Assembly (NCBI RefSeq): GCF_023115355.1
Contig: NZ_CP096020.1
Span: 310,001 to 374,000 of the forward strand
Source: Halocatena salina
GTDB lineage: Archaea > Halobacteriota > Halobacteria > Halobacteriales > Haloarculaceae
Direction of reading: 5' to 3'
DNA: 64,000 bases
The notes beneath the pieces were generated by a model. That model did not search any database and was not told the DNA's origin. It saw nothing but the letters and a program-made list of their open reading frames with translations. Shown here one piece after another: positions 49,918 to 59,973 of the stretch. Position 1 is the stretch's first letter; each line of letters begins with the position of its first letter. Both the position numbers and the translations under genes were made by a program.

Positions 49918-52395
49918 ATGACCCCCATGGAATCGGAAGGGACCTGTGATTTGTGTGGAATGGCCCTCGATGGCTCACCGCTCGAAGAGAACGGCAGTAC
50001 GTTCTGTTGTGTCGGATGTCGTGAGGTTTCCGAGATCCTCAGTGACCAATCAGACATCGAGGGGCGTGAGGACCGGACGAATACGAACAGGGAGAACGAC
50101 GACGGTCCGTCAACAAGCCACGAGCGCACATTTCTCCGGATCAGGGGCATGCACTGTACGACCTGTGAGACGTTTCTCGAAAACGTCGCTGAGACGACCG
50201 ACGGGGTCACCAGCGCAGAGGCAAGCTACGTCAGCGAAACCGTTCGCGTCGATTACGATCGCGATCGCGTGACTGAACAGGAACTGTTGGAGGTGCTGAG
50301 CACCGCCGGATACACGGCCTACCAACGTGATGATTCGATCGCACAACGACAGGCCGACGATGAGATTATTTGGAGATTGCTCCCCGGCGTCTTACTCGGT
50401 ATGTGGGTGATGCTCCCGTACATCGTGTACATCTATCCGATGCATTTTAGCCTCTATCCGGATCGAGTGCTCGAATTCACCCGTCAGTTGCTCACCGATG
50501 CAGCGTATTTCTATTACGTGCTCTTTCTGTTTACGAGCATCATCCTGTTTTATACAGGGAAGCCGATTCTCAGGGGCGCTTACGTGAGCCTCAAGGCTCG
50601 ACACCCAAATATGGATCTCCTCGTCGCGCTCGCGGCGGGCAGCGCGTATCTATACAGCACGTTAGCAGTGATTCTCGGACGTATCGACATCTATTACGAC
50701 GTAACCACCGCGATCATCGTGGTCGTTACGGCCGGAACCTACTATGAGTCGTCGATCAAACGAAAGGCGGTCGATCTACTCACGGAGCTGAACACCGCAC
50801 GAGTCGATACGGCTCGCCGGTATCAGAACGACGGAACCACGATCGAGAGCGACGTCGCTGACCTCACACCGGACGATCAGATCCTAGTCCGGGCTGGCGA
50901 ACGAATTCCGATCGATGGCGTGGTGTGTGATGGCGAGGGTACGGTCGACGAAGCGATCATCACGGGAGAATCCCTGCCGGTTGCCAAACGAACGAGCGAC
51001 ACTGTCGTGGGCGGCTCGGTGCTCACGGACGGCGCTCTGGTAATTGCCGTCGGAGAGGACGCCAGCAGCAGCCTCGATCGAATCACATCCCTCGTCTGGG
51101 ATCTACAGAGCTCGAATCACGGAATCCAACAGCTCGCCGACAGGCTCGCTGTGGTGTTCGTTCCGGTGATCGCGGGATTAGCACTCACTGCCGGTGTCGC
51201 GTACCTCGCATCCGGTGCCAGTCTGTCGAATGCGGTACTTGTCACACTCACAGTCCTCATCGTTTCGTGCCCGTGCGCTCTCGGGCTTGCAACGCCGCTT
51301 GCCGTGGCTTCAAGCATCCGCGAGGCCATGGAGCACGGTCTCGTCGTGTTCGACGACACCGTCTTTGAGCGCCTGCGCGAGATCGACACCGTCGTCTTCG
51401 ACAAAACGGGAACTCTCACGACGGGCGACCTGACGGTGCATAGGGCCGATGCTCCGGCGGAACTCCTTCAGGCGGTAGCGGCGGTGGAACGTCGGTCGTC
51501 TCATCCCGTCGCTGCTGCCATCGTTGCCGCGTTTGGCGTCACTCACGAGACCGATCCGAACGAAGCCGACGAGCAACGCGTGACTGGAGAGATGTCTATT
51601 GAATCGTCAGACGATGCGTATCGGAGCCACAGCGACGATCAAGTATCAGATTTCAGTACACATGCGACCGGCGTCGAGGGAACGGTTGGAAAAACGGACG
51701 TGCTCGTGGGGCATCCCGAGCTGTTTGTCGAACAGGGCTGGGCGATCTCAGAAACGCTCACAGAGCAGGCAGCAACAGCCCGTGCTGGCGGTCGATTGCC
51801 CGTCATCGTCGGCTGGGATGGGGATGCTGAGGGGATCGTCGTTCTCGAAGACGAACCACGCGAAACATGGGAAGAAACGGTGACAGCGCTACAGCGACGC
51901 GATATCGAAGTCGTCATTCTCACCGGTGATGAGATCGAAGCGACCGATGCTTTCCGTCACCATCCACACGTCGACACCGTGATTGCCGGTGTACCACCAG
52001 CAGCGAAAGCCGAGACGGTACAGCGACTCCAAACCGACGAACAGGTCGCAATGGTCGGCGACGGGACGAACGACGGTCCCGCTCTCGCCAGTGCGGATCT
52101 CGGCATCGCGCTCGGGAGTGGGACTGCGCTCGCCGTCGACGCGGCAGAGATCGCTATCGTCGATGACGATCTCTCGTCAATCGAAACCGTGTTCGATCTC
52201 GCATCTGGGGCGAAACGCCGCATCAAACAGAACATCGGGTGGGCGTTTCTCTACAACGCGATCGCCATCCCGACCGCTCTCTCGGGAGCTTTAAATCCGT
52301 TGTTTGCCGCCGCAGCCATGGCGACGAGCAGCCTTCTCGTGGTCACCAACTCGTCTCGTAACCTCCTCGATGAGTCGGACTCTGCATCCGACTGA
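49918..52395 (+). CDS. copA: Heavy-metal P1B ATPase, probably copper-exporting
   Basis: An 825-residue pump. A Cys-rich N-terminal zinc-ribbon-like module (CDLCGMA at 10-16 and CCVGC at 30-34) precedes an HMA domain with GMHCTTC (77-83). Eight helices carry the CPC motif (451-453). DKTGTLT with the phosphorylated Asp495 and GDGTNDG (714-720) mark the ATPase core; TGES in the actuator is present. The CPC and HMA CxxC suggest Cu+; a role with Ag+ or other soft metals cannot be excluded. The extra YHS-like cysteine module is shared by haloarchaeal members. It diverges from DJ-1. Start: ATG 49918 or 49927. Confidence 0.9.
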   Translation: MTPMESEGTCDLCGMALDGSPLEENGSTFCCVGCREVSEILSDQSDIEGREDRTNTNRENDDGPSTSHERTFLRIRGMHCTTCETFLENVAETTDGVTSAEASYVSETVRVDYDRDRVTEQELLEVLSTAGYTAYQRDDSIAQRQADDEIIWRLLPGVLLGMWVMLPYIVYIYPMHFSLYPDRVLEFTRQLLTDAAYFYYVLFLFTSIILFYTGKPILRGAYVSLKARHPNMDLLVALAAGSAYLYSTLAVILGRIDIYYDVTTAIIVVVTAGTYYESSIKRKAVDLLTELNTARVDTARRYQNDGTTIESDVADLTPDDQILVRAGERIPIDGVVCDGEGTVDEAIITGESLPVAKRTSDTVVGGSVLTDGALVIAVGEDASSSLDRITSLVWDLQSSNHGIQQLADRLAVVFVPVIAGLALTAGVAYLASGASLSNAVLVTLTVLIVSCPCALGLATPLAVASSIREAMEHGLVVFDDTVFERLREIDTVVFDKTGTLTTGDLTVHRADAPAELLQAVAAVERRSSHPVAAAIVAAFGVTHETDPNEADEQRVTGEMSIESSDDAYRSHSDDQVSDFSTHATGVEGTVGKTDVLVGHPELFVEQGWAISETLTEQAATARAGGRLPVIVGWDGDAEGIVVLEDEPRETWEETVTALQRRDIEVVILTGDEIEATDAFRHHPHVDTVIAGVPPAAKAETVQRLQTDEQVAMVGDGTNDGPALASADLGIALGSGTALAVDAAEIAIVDDDLSSIETVFDLASGAKRRIKQNIGWAFLYNAIAIPTALSGALNPLFAAAAMATSSLLVVTNSSRNLLDESDSASD

Positions 52396-52414
52396 GACAC
52401 CTACGGCACACGTC

Positions 52415-53107
52415 TTATAGGATCGGCAAAGCCGGGTCATGGGACGGCGTCCGGCCGTACACTGCCCCTCTCAAGTCCTGATCGTCGAGTTGATCGGTCA
52501 GCACGCGCCGGAGACGATTGAGGCTGGTGATATCGAGATCGACGGATTCACAGAGAGCTGTGAACTGCTCGTCGTCGGTGATCGATCGGAACTGGTTGTA
52601 CAGATCGGCGAGCCGCTCGGGTGGCTGGTCGTGAAGCCACTCCTCATCGTGCAGCCCGAGATAGTGTTCCCGGTCTCGATCGACGATGTGACGGATCACA
52701 ACCAGCGCCACGGTGGGGATTGCGCGCCGGCTGCCGAAGGCTGTGAGATCGAGATCCACCATGACACCGATCGCGCGATCGCGCTGCCACGGTGTCAGTT
52801 CGAGTTCTGTACACAGTGCATGTGTGATGCGGAGTTTGTCAAGCCGGTGGGCTCGTTCGCTGTACCCCGCCATTGCTGGATGACGCTCCTCATGGAGGCG
52901 ACGCACGTTCTCGGATAGATCGCGGGCAGGATCGTCCGCCCGTCCGATCCGGGTCGCACTCGGTGAAACCAATCCCCACCGCCGCACCGTCTCATCGCGC
53001 TGGCGAGCAGCCCGCGAGACAGCGCCATCGCCGGGCCGACGGCTCATTGAAGCCGCCGCAGCGGTGTCCGAGTCGGCCCTCGAAAACGGACGCCCGTTAT
53101 CGGACAT
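52415..53107 (-). CDS. Haloarchaeal 'RNA polymerase epsilon' subunit family
   Basis: A 230-residue protein matching what haloarchaeal annotation calls DNA-directed RNA polymerase subunit epsilon. It has a polar N-terminus, then ETVRRWGLVSPSATRIGR, RAHRLDKLRITHALCTELEL and TPWQRDRAIGVM, the family landmarks. The C-terminal half (LADLYNQFRSITDDEQFTAL) is helical. The function of this family is not established. It converges on copA and is divergent from nothing close. A cyclin-like TFB relationship has been suggested by such helical content, but I do not rely on it. Confidence 0.75.
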   Translation of the reverse strand: MSDNGRPFSRADSDTAAAASMSRRPGDGAVSRAARQRDETVRRWGLVSPSATRIGRADDPARDLSENVRRLHEERHPAMAGYSERAHRLDKLRITHALCTELELTPWQRDRAIGVMVDLDLTAFGSRRAIPTVALVVIRHIVDRDREHYLGLHDEEWLHDQPPERLADLYNQFRSITDDEQFTALCESVDLDITSLNRLRRVLTDQLDDQDLRGAVYGRTPSHDPALPIL

Positions 53108-53159
53108 ACTGATCGGTACTCACTGCACAGCGGTAAATCATGTGGGTCGAATCGAACGA

Positions 53160-54467
53160 TCAGAACTCCGTAGGCCACTGGCCACACTGGATCGTATGCA
53201 ACCGGTCATCAGTCGCCGCGATCCACCGCAACTCGTTCCGGCTGAGGCGATAATGACACGTTTCGGGGGTGCGCTTTTCCCAGTAGATCGTCTGCATGTC
53301 GGGGACGGACGCCTCGTCTTTCGTTATCGGCAGCTCCTCGTCCGGTGTCGCTCGCTCTTCGTTGTCCTGTAACGTCGATTTGAGTGGCGAGCCGGTGACG
53401 TGCCAGACCGGACCACTCAATACGAGCACTACGAGCACGACGACGATCCACTGACGGCTTTGAAGCGTCACGATGTGTGGGATTCGGATCGGAAAGGGAT
53501 CGACCGCCGCTACGGCGAGCGCCACCCCGAACGCGACGAACGCCAACCAGAGTACGAGGTCCGTCGATCCGTCCATGTCGACGATCAACGCTTGAAGACC
53601 GAACAGGAGTGCGCCCGCAATAACCCAGTAGGGACGGCGATCGTGACCGGTACGACTCCAGCCGTAGAACGCCACCGGAAGCACGACCATTCCGTAGCCG
53701 AACACGAGGAGGATCGAATAGATTCGTCCGGGGAGGGTGTAGGGTGCGCCGCCGACGAACGGCGCGAGGATCGTCTCCACACCCATCGGGACGAGTGCTC
53801 CTACCGCGGCAAACCCGAGCACGAGAGGTCCGGCGACAACGCCGGTACCAATGACGACCGACAGCGTTCCACGCCATCCATCGTGCTGTGCTGCCATCCC
53901 CCCGACGAGAAGCACGAAGCCAGCCCCGGGCTGCCAACAGCCTGCGCTGAGGGCTGCGAGCGCACCGGCCGCAACTGGCCGATCCTGGAGAACAAGCCTG
54001 AGTGCTACAAGCCCGAAAAACAGCGCGTAAAACTGCGCTCGAGTACCGACCGGTGGCATGAGGTACATTTCCGGAACGAGGAGCACCACCAACCCCGCAG
54101 CCACGGCTGCTACGTCATCGTCGGTAAGACGGAACGCCAACCACCCGACTAACAGAACGCTCGTAGCGTTTACCACAGTCATGAGCGCGCCACTGAGCGT
54201 TTGGAGAACGACCATGTTACCGCCGGAGAAAGCGGCGAGAACGGCAGTGAGTCCGAAGACGATCGGCGGATTGACATCCCAGACATCGACGTACGGTATC
54301 CCGGCGTTGAGAACGTACCATCCTGTGTGCTGGAAGAACGCTGGATCGGTCGCAGTCTCGGGCCACATGAAACCGAGATAGCCGACGTATGAGAGCACGA
54401 ACAGGATCCCGACACACGGGAAAAGAGCCACGAACCATCGGGGAACACCGTCGTGGATCGTCGACAT
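53160..54467 (-). CDS. Multi-span glycosyltransferase-like membrane protein
   Basis: A 435-residue protein with about eleven helices. GWYVLNAGIPYVDVWDVNPP (about 49-68) holds the DxWD loop typical of dolichol-phosphate-mannose-type transferases, and GTRAQFYALFFGLVAL and GAGFVLLVGG are helices. The 80-residue polar tail (after residue 350) contains SRNELRWIAATDDRL. The family is annotated DolP-mannose mannosyltransferase in haloarchaea, so protein N-glycosylation or lipid glycosylation is likely. It sits beside a small membrane protein (54569). Substrate unproven. Confidence 0.65.
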   Translation of the reverse strand: MSTIHDGVPRWFVALFPCVGILFVLSYVGYLGFMWPETATDPAFFQHTGWYVLNAGIPYVDVWDVNPPIVFGLTAVLAAFSGGNMVVLQTLSGALMTVVNATSVLLVGWLAFRLTDDDVAAVAAGLVVLLVPEMYLMPPVGTRAQFYALFFGLVALRLVLQDRPVAAGALAALSAGCWQPGAGFVLLVGGMAAQHDGWRGTLSVVIGTGVVAGPLVLGFAAVGALVPMGVETILAPFVGGAPYTLPGRIYSILLVFGYGMVVLPVAFYGWSRTGHDRRPYWVIAGALLFGLQALIVDMDGSTDLVLWLAFVAFGVALAVAAVDPFPIRIPHIVTLQSRQWIVVVLVVLVLSGPVWHVTGSPLKSTLQDNEERATPDEELPITKDEASVPDMQTIYWEKRTPETCHYRLSRNELRWIAATDDRLHTIQCGQWPTEF

Positions 54468-54568
54468 TACGGCCTACTACGGACGCAGTTCACTTACGTG
54501 GCGGTGGTCTCCGACGCATGTCTCACACGATCGTCCACTGACACGACCGCGATGCATCGACCGGACAG

Positions 54569-54826
54569 TCAGTCGTCCTCCGCCGTCTTCCGTAGTGGCA
54601 ACTGGGTCGTTCCGGGCTTTACCGGATGTTTTTGCGCTGTGTCCCCCTCAGAGAAGACGTACACGAGACTGCACAGCACCCCTTGTCCGACTGGTAACAG
54701 GACGAGCGGCGTGATGCTAGTGAATCCGTGAAGTAGAAAAACGGCCGTCGTAACGCAGAAGACAGTCCCGGCGTAGTACATCCGTGTGCGAACGTGGTCA
54801 ATGTGATCCGAGCCGGCAAACGTCAT
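54569..54826 (-). CDS. Small two-helix membrane protein
   Basis: An 85-residue protein. Helices YYAGTVFCVTTAVFLLHGF and ITPLVLLPVGQGVLCSLVYV are clear, and the tail is polar and basic. Its family is not recognised. It lies upstream of the glycosyltransferase-like gene on the same strand with a 100-bp gap. Confidence 0.6.
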   Translation of the reverse strand: MTFAGSDHIDHVRTRMYYAGTVFCVTTAVFLLHGFTSITPLVLLPVGQGVLCSLVYVFSEGDTAQKHPVKPGTTQLPLRKTAEDD

Positions 54827-55085
54827 CGAAAGGATGGTGGTGCCAGAGATCAGTGAACAGTTATCACCAAAAGTATAGAAGTAATGATAAACTCCAACTC
54901 AACCGATCATACTCCAGAACGATATCTGGTAATACAAAAATATTTCTTCTATCTCCCTTTCGTTAGTTAATATAATATATCAGGGACATCAATATTCGAA
55001 TATCGAACATATCTAAGGAACAATAACGATCCATGCATTAAGTGGGGGATTCACGTTCGGCAGTGATCATCAAACAATGGAGCAG

Positions 55086-56051
55086 TCAGGAACCATTAGA
55101 AACCGATCCGTTCAGTTCGTCATAGAGTCTGTCTGAGAGATATTTCAAACCCGTGTCGCAGGCGATGGTGACGACAGTTTCATCGGGACGGCGGTTCGCT
55201 GCGATCCGCCTCGCAGCAGCGACGTTCATTCCCGTGCTCGTTCCGACGAGCAATCCATCCTCGTTCGCGAGTCGTTGAACGCACTCTATGCCGTCCGCAG
55301 TCGGAAGCGTACAAACTCGATCGTACAGATCCCGTTCGAGGAGCGGTGGAGAACTGACCATAGCTGTTCCTTGCACACGGTGAGAACCCGTTGTCTCAGC
55401 GGAGATAACGGGGGATTCAGCAGGTTCGACGACCGTGACGGTGACCGAGGTGTCGTAGTTTCGGAACGATCGGGCGGTCCCCATCGCACAACCCCCCGTG
55501 CCAACGACCATTACGAAATCGTCTATCTCCGGTTGTTGGTGAAGGATCTCTCTGCCGAGCGTTTCATATCCGATGAGCTGATCGGAATTATTAAACTGAT
55601 CAGTAAAGTATGCTCCTCGCTCTGACTGGAGCGTCTCGGCTTCGGCTCGAAGATCATCGGACAGCCCATCGTACGTCGTTCCATCAGGCGTTTCGATGAC
55701 TTCGATCTGTGCACCAAGCGCCCGCATGGACGCGATTTTCTCCTCGGCAACGCAATCAGCGGTAACGAGATGCAGCGGATGACCCAAAACGGTACAGACG
55801 AATGCGAGACTCGATCCGGTACTCCCACCGGTGAATTCCACGACTGGCTCTCCCGGTGCAAGCGTTGTACGCCGCCGTGCTTGCTCGATCATCGCCAACG
55901 CCATCCGATCTTTGAGGCTTCCAGTTGGATTTGCTCCCTCCCATTTCACGTAAATCGAAGCACCCCCCTCTGGACGTAGTGACGGAAGTTCGACCATCGG
56001 CGTGTCGCCGATCCCATCGAGCGTGCCGCCATCGTTAATGTCATTCGACAT
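55086..56051 (-). CDS. Cysteine synthase-family PLP enzyme
   Basis: A 321-residue fold-type II PLP enzyme. PTGSLKDRMALAMIEQARRR carries the PLP-binding Lys (about 47), EFTGGSTGSSLAFVC binds the substrate carboxylate, VGTGGCAMGTARSF (about 193-206) is the PLP-phosphate loop, and LLVGTSTGMNVAAARRIA ends the family. It would make cysteine from O-acetylserine or O-phosphoserine and sulfide, or act as a cystathionine synthase-like lyase. The start ATG 56051 is preferred over 56096. It is next to IclR (56259), separated by 207 bp, on the same strand, so it may be controlled by it. Confidence 0.85.
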   Translation of the reverse strand: MSNDINDGGTLDGIGDTPMVELPSLRPEGGASIYVKWEGANPTGSLKDRMALAMIEQARRRTTLAPGEPVVEFTGGSTGSSLAFVCTVLGHPLHLVTADCVAEEKIASMRALGAQIEVIETPDGTTYDGLSDDLRAEAETLQSERGAYFTDQFNNSDQLIGYETLGREILHQQPEIDDFVMVVGTGGCAMGTARSFRNYDTSVTVTVVEPAESPVISAETTGSHRVQGTAMVSSPPLLERDLYDRVCTLPTADGIECVQRLANEDGLLVGTSTGMNVAAARRIAANRRPDETVVTIACDTGLKYLSDRLYDELNGSVSNGS

Positions 56052-56258
56052 ACTATCTCCGCCGGTGTACTCTCCGCTGTGGTCACTAGGACTCACATTG
56101 TTACATATTCCTGTTTAACAATAAAGATTGGCGTTACAACGACGTCCATGGGAGAGCCACTGAGAACGTCCGATACAGCAACGAGTAGGCACCACGTTCA
56201 CCGTCGTCGTAGGATGGGGATGGGTTCGCTGACATCGAACAACGACTGCTGACTCAAG

Positions 56259-57038
56259 TCACCCTCGAAGTCCTGAATAGGTGATTCGGAGTTCGATTTC
56301 GTTGGCCGCTCCGAGTAGTTGGTTGGGAACCTCTTCACGGAATCGCTTACCGCGTAGACGGTTCTCGGGTGCACCGATACCCACAGCACCGATCGCACGG
56401 TCCTCGGCACAGATCGGGACACCCACCCCCCGGACACCGTCGATCTCCTCGTTCTCGTTGAACGCGTACCCCCGTTCACGAATCGCGGCGAGTTCGGTGA
56501 ACAGTTCGTTCGGCTCTGTGATCGTATGACTTGTTCTGCCCGGAAGTCCTCGTCGTTCGACGATCGATTCGACGTTCTCGTGTGGAACGTACGCGAGTAA
56601 TGCCTTGCCAGCCGCGAGATAATGAAGGTGTGATCGTTCTCCGATAGTGCTCTTTATCTGAAGGGCATCTTCTCCCATCGCCTTATTCAGATAGACTGCC
56701 CAGCCATGCTCTTCGACGATGAGCCAGATCGCCTCACCGGTCTCTTCGGCGAGTTTCTCCAATAAGGGTTCAGCGATTCGCGACAGTTCGATTTGATCCC
56801 GAACGTGGATCCCCAGTTCGAGAAATCGAAGACTCAGTTGATACGTGTTCCCGTTTTTCACCACGAACTCTCGTTGTTCGAGCGTAGCAAGGTGAGCGTG
56901 TGCAGTGCTCTTTGCGATGTCGAGCCGGTCGGCTAGCTCGGTGACTGTTGCCCCGTTCGTGTTCCAAAGGGATTCGACGACATCGAAAACGGTATCTGTA
57001 GTTTTGATAGTCCGTCTCGACTGTCGATCGTCGGTCAT
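56259..57038 (-). CDS. IclR-family transcriptional regulator
   Basis: A 259-residue regulator. The N-terminal wHTH (about 12-65) has DVVESLWNTNGATVTELADR, LDIAKSTAHAHLATL and REFVVKNG. The ligand-binding domain begins at LRFLELGIHVRDQIELSRIA and contains EEHGWAVYLNKAMG, the GERSHLHYLAAGKALLAYVP and NEEIDGVRGVGVPI blocks of the family. IclR proteins control sugar, aromatic and acid catabolism. Haloarchaeal pentose operons are controlled by an IclR-type activator, but this gene is 36 kb from the xylose genes. It is upstream of the cysteine synthase gene on the same strand. Confidence 0.9.
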   Translation of the reverse strand: MTDDRQSRRTIKTTDTVFDVVESLWNTNGATVTELADRLDIAKSTAHAHLATLEQREFVVKNGNTYQLSLRFLELGIHVRDQIELSRIAEPLLEKLAEETGEAIWLIVEEHGWAVYLNKAMGEDALQIKSTIGERSHLHYLAAGKALLAYVPHENVESIVERRGLPGRTSHTITEPNELFTELAAIRERGYAFNENEEIDGVRGVGVPICAEDRAIGAVGIGAPENRLRGKRFREEVPNQLLGAANEIELRITYSGLRG

Positions 57039-57735
57039 AGCACTGCCTCGGACCCATTTGCAATAAATTTGTTGTTATCCAATGGGATGATGAGCGACGA
57101 TGTATTCAGACCGTTCGTTGTCACCGAACAAAAGGGGAATGGCACATGGAAACATCGAGAGTGATGAGGTGGTTACCCGTGGTCAATGGAGTCTCAATAT
57201 CGAGAGGGGTTCCAGCATCACGCGAGCACTGTAGTTACAAACGTACTACTGTAATGGAGTTCCGAACGGAGTGCGGTTCGACACGGGAAATCTGTTGCCG
57301 GTAGACAACAGTGCCGAGAACGCCATCCACGTCGGAGTAGGAATCTTAGACAAATAGTTAAAAGTAATTTCTCATATAAAAGTGTCATTAAACTAGATGT
57401 CCAAAATAGAACAGACGGTGATTATCGAGTTCATTACTGTCCGAGAAGGTCCAATAGGCACTAAACCAACGCTCGTACCGCTATATTCGCCTCGAAAGGA
57501 TGAATCACCCTGTCCGCACTAACTATCATCTAGAACAGGGATACACGGTCCATTACGGTGGTTTTGGCGTTATCAAACATACAGTACATACCTTCAAATG
57601 TAATCATTGTGTAGCACCATGTTCGGTGCAAGATGAGTGAATTATTATATATGATTATTACTATTAACTTCAGCAATAGCTACAGTAGACCCACGTCTGG
57701 AAAACAGTGTCGGTCAAAAAATGGTAGGATCGTAG
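57039..57735. other. Long intergenic region, no supported gene
   Basis: About 700 bp between the IclR gene and the repeat-protein gene. The part near 57060 should hold the IclR promoter. Frames are short, and the middle and left parts are AT-rich. I see no ORF with a family motif. Confidence 0.4.
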
Positions 57736-58833
57736 CTAGCAGTCTTCCTGGTCTTCGTCTGTCCCAGTTACTTCATCGTCTCCCGACGCTTCGTTGGTAG
57801 GCTGCGAGCTGTTCGTTTCCTGTTGCTGGTCAGTTTCGGTCTGTTGTTCTGTTTCTGAGGTCGGTTGTGTCCTATTGTCCGTTTTTGATTCTCCTGATTC
57901 CGTTTGGGTATCAGTCGACGGTTGCTGGGGTTGCCCCTCGGTTGCCGTCGTGGTTTGTGTGTCAGTCGGTGTTGCTGTCTCGGTTGCCGTCGTGGTTTGT
58001 GTGTCAGTCGGTGTTGCTGTCTCGGTTGCCGTCGTAGTCTGCGTTTCAGTTGGTGTTGCTGTCTCAGTTACCGTCGTAGTTTGTGTGTCAGTCGGTGTTG
58101 CTGTCTCAGTTACCGTCGTAGTTTGTGTGTCAGTCGGTGTTGCTGTCTCGGTTGCCGTCGTAGTCTGCGTTTCAGTTGGTGTTGCTGTCTCAGTTACCGT
58201 CGTAGTTTGTGTGTCAGTCGGTGTTGCTGTCTCAGTTACCGTCGTAGTTTGTGTGTCAGTCGGTGTTGCTGTCTCAGTTACCGTCGTAGTTTGTGTGTCA
58301 GTCGGTGTTGCTGTCTCGGTTACCGTCGTAGTCTGCGTTTCAGTCGGTGTTGCTGTCTCGGTTGCCGTCGTAGTCTGCGTTTCAGTCGGCGTTAGCGTCG
58401 ACTGTTCAACACTCACTGTGAGGGTGTATTCCGTTTCGTCCGATGCAGCAACGCTAACGTAATACGTCCCGGGAGCAGTATCGATCGTTAGTGGTTCCTC
58501 CGTGGAAGCAGATACCGTTCCGAGATGATTCCCCTCAAACGTAAGCACATCGGCAAACACGGACGTTTCAGTGCTATCCGGACTAGAAATGTCTACGACT
58601 AGTTCGCTTTCTTCATCAATCGTGATCGAATAGTAATCGACGTCCGTTTCTCCATCGATCTCGTCCGTAATAGGCGTTCCAGACTCGATCGGAGTAGTAG
58701 TAGGAGGAAGGTCATTTGTACTGACCGTCTCGACAGCACCGGCTTGGTGGGGAACCCACATCGCCGTAATCACCGCTCCTGCTATTATAATAGCTGTGAG
58801 GACGGTTGGAAGATTCACTTGATAGCGAGACAT
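57736..58833 (-). CDS. Secreted repeat-rich surface protein with C-terminal Cys
   Basis: A 365-residue protein from the ATG at 58833. A signal-like N-terminal helix (LPTVLTAIIIAGAVITAMWV) is followed by a pre-peptidase-type (PPC-like) domain (about 50-145; ETDVDYYSITIDEESELVVD). A 14-residue unit, TETATPTDTQTTTV with small variants, then repeats ten times (about 155-295). The tail is rich in Gln, Ser, Thr, Asp and Glu, and the last residue is Cys. Such Thr-rich stalks in haloarchaea carry O-glycans and hold domains away from the cell. I see no PGF-CTERM or C-terminal helix, so anchoring is unclear; the terminal cysteine could link it to another molecule. Confidence 0.75.
   Translation of the reverse strand: MSRYQVNLPTVLTAIIIAGAVITAMWVPHQAGAVETVSTNDLPPTTTPIESGTPITDEIDGETDVDYYSITIDEESELVVDISSPDSTETSVFADVLTFEGNHLGTVSASTEEPLTIDTAPGTYYVSVAASDETEYTLTVSVEQSTLTPTETQTTTATETATPTETQTTTVTETATPTDTQTTTVTETATPTDTQTTTVTETATPTDTQTTTVTETATPTETQTTTATETATPTDTQTTTVTETATPTDTQTTTVTETATPTETQTTTATETATPTDTQTTTATETATPTDTQTTTATEGQPQQPSTDTQTESGESKTDNRTQPTSETEQQTETDQQQETNSSQPTNEASGDDEVTGTDEDQEDC
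57939..58384 (-). repeat. 42-bp tandem repeat array (Thr-rich stalk)
   Basis: Ten complete 42-bp units encode TETATPTDTQTTTV-type repeats, with D/E and V/A as the main changes at two positions. A partial unit flanks each end. Copies differ by a few bases (for example gttgccgtcgtagtctgcg and gttaccgtcgtagtttgtg types), pointing to repeated unit expansion. The repeated composition keeps the opposite strand open as well. Confidence 0.85.
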
Positions 58834-59071
58834 CAAAATATAGGATTAATCCCATCACCTTAACTATATCCATTCATTAGTATATTATTACACTTAGTTT
58901 CGTTCCACGGTGAACGGCAAGATCCAGAAGGAACGATGCTTTTAGCTGAGATATAGGTTCGAAGTTCTTGATCAACGAGCGACAAGAGTCGTGAGTGAGT
59001 AGGCAAGGAGCTCACAAGAACACGACGCGTTGGCAGTACGAGACCCTTATGGACGACAAATGAACCGAAAA

Positions 59072-59350
59072 CTATCGCCCGTACAGCCCGACGATCACGA
59101 CGACAAAACCAACAGAGATAATTAGACTCTCAATGAGCATTCCAACAACGGATCGAAGTCCCATGAGATGATGAAAAATCCCGACTAACACCGTTCCAAC
59201 AGTGATAATCGATAGGCCGACAGCGAAGTATTGAAGTCCATCTATCTTTGTTCTCAGATACGCACGATACGCGAGTAACGCGACGATGCTACCGAGGACG
59301 AGCGCGAGAATCTTAGCGACGACGAGCAGGGTGACGATCGCATCGATCAT
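59072..59350 (-). CDS. Small membrane protein (DUF7521-like), regulator partner (copy 2)
   Basis: A 92-residue protein with three helices: VTLLVVAKILALVLGSIVAL, LSIITVGTVLVGIFHHLMGL and VGMLIESLIISVGFVVVIVG. It is the close analogue of the gene at 32552, with the same order and a 4-bp overlap with its regulator. The central loop (YLRTKIDGLQYFAV) is like the first copy's KAHRRTGAPSLRAL. Likely senses or responds to the regulator's signal. Confidence 0.7.
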   Translation of the reverse strand: MIDAIVTLLVVAKILALVLGSIVALLAYRAYLRTKIDGLQYFAVGLSIITVGTVLVGIFHHLMGLRSVVGMLIESLIISVGFVVVIVGLYGR

Positions 59351-59730
59351 GACTCCTCTTTCATCTCCGACCAGAACGTAGCCATGCGGTCCGTTGCGTC
59401 CGTTTCCGGTCGATCGACCGAGAGCGAGAACGTCCCATCATCGATATCGATGGCGATTCGCGTGAAAGCCCGTTCGTACAGCGTGGCGTTCGGCCCGTTC
59501 CGTCGGATCTCAGTGTACTCTCGAACGAGCTTCGCCTCTCCTAGCCGTTCGAGTTTCCGATAGACGGTAGAACTGGCCATCTCACACGATTCACACAGCT
59601 CCGTCGCAGACGTTGGTCCGTCCAGTGCCAGAAGGATCGTTCGGCATTTCTCGTCGTTGAGCGAGCGCAACACGGTCGGGAGGTCGGAGTGCGCGTCGTC
59701 CGTTGTCGTTCGAGTAGACGTATCAGGCAT
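59347..59730 (-). CDS. Winged-helix regulator (paralogue of 32830 gene)
   Basis: A 127-residue protein from the ATG at 59730; in-frame ATGs at 59787 and 59832 add a non-conserved head. The wHTH has LRSLNDEKCRTILLALDGPT, SATELCESCEMASSTVYRK and an ARLERL-like helix. FSLSVDRPETDATDRMATFW then SEMKEES at the end matches the paralogue's MWSEMGEEL tail. Cysteines at about 34, 47 and 50 might form a redox or metal switch; the paralogue conserves two of them. It is coupled to the membrane protein by a 4-bp overlap. Confidence 0.75.
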   Translation of the reverse strand: MPDTSTRTTTDDAHSDLPTVLRSLNDEKCRTILLALDGPTSATELCESCEMASSTVYRKLERLGEAKLVREYTEIRRNGPNATLYERAFTRIAIDIDDGTFSLSVDRPETDATDRMATFWSEMKEES

Positions 59731-59973
59731 CTCAACCTGCGATGGAATCAATGAGAGCCGATCCCACTCGACGTTTTTCTCGGTCATTCTCCCCAAGCTG
59801 CTTCGTTTCGGTATCTGGACACGACAGGTCATGTATTTCGGGTGCAGGGATAAAGACCCTCCGTCTGCTTTCCGCTCTTAAAACCGCGCAACGTCGACCG
59901 GATTCAGCGCTGCGGAGGTGACGATCGTTGACGAGAGGAGAGGACTTATGCCTCCGCCGTTCATTTTCGGTAT

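Noticed and set aside
53400-54152. A 250-codon plus-strand frame
   Set aside because: Antisense to the multi-span glycosyltransferase-like gene; composition is His/Arg/Glu-rich without a fold.
57794-58462. A 222-codon plus-strand frame of repeated Val/Cys/Ser units
   Set aside because: It is the antisense of the 42-bp repeat array, whose sense strand encodes a Thr-rich stalk with a normal signal and domain.
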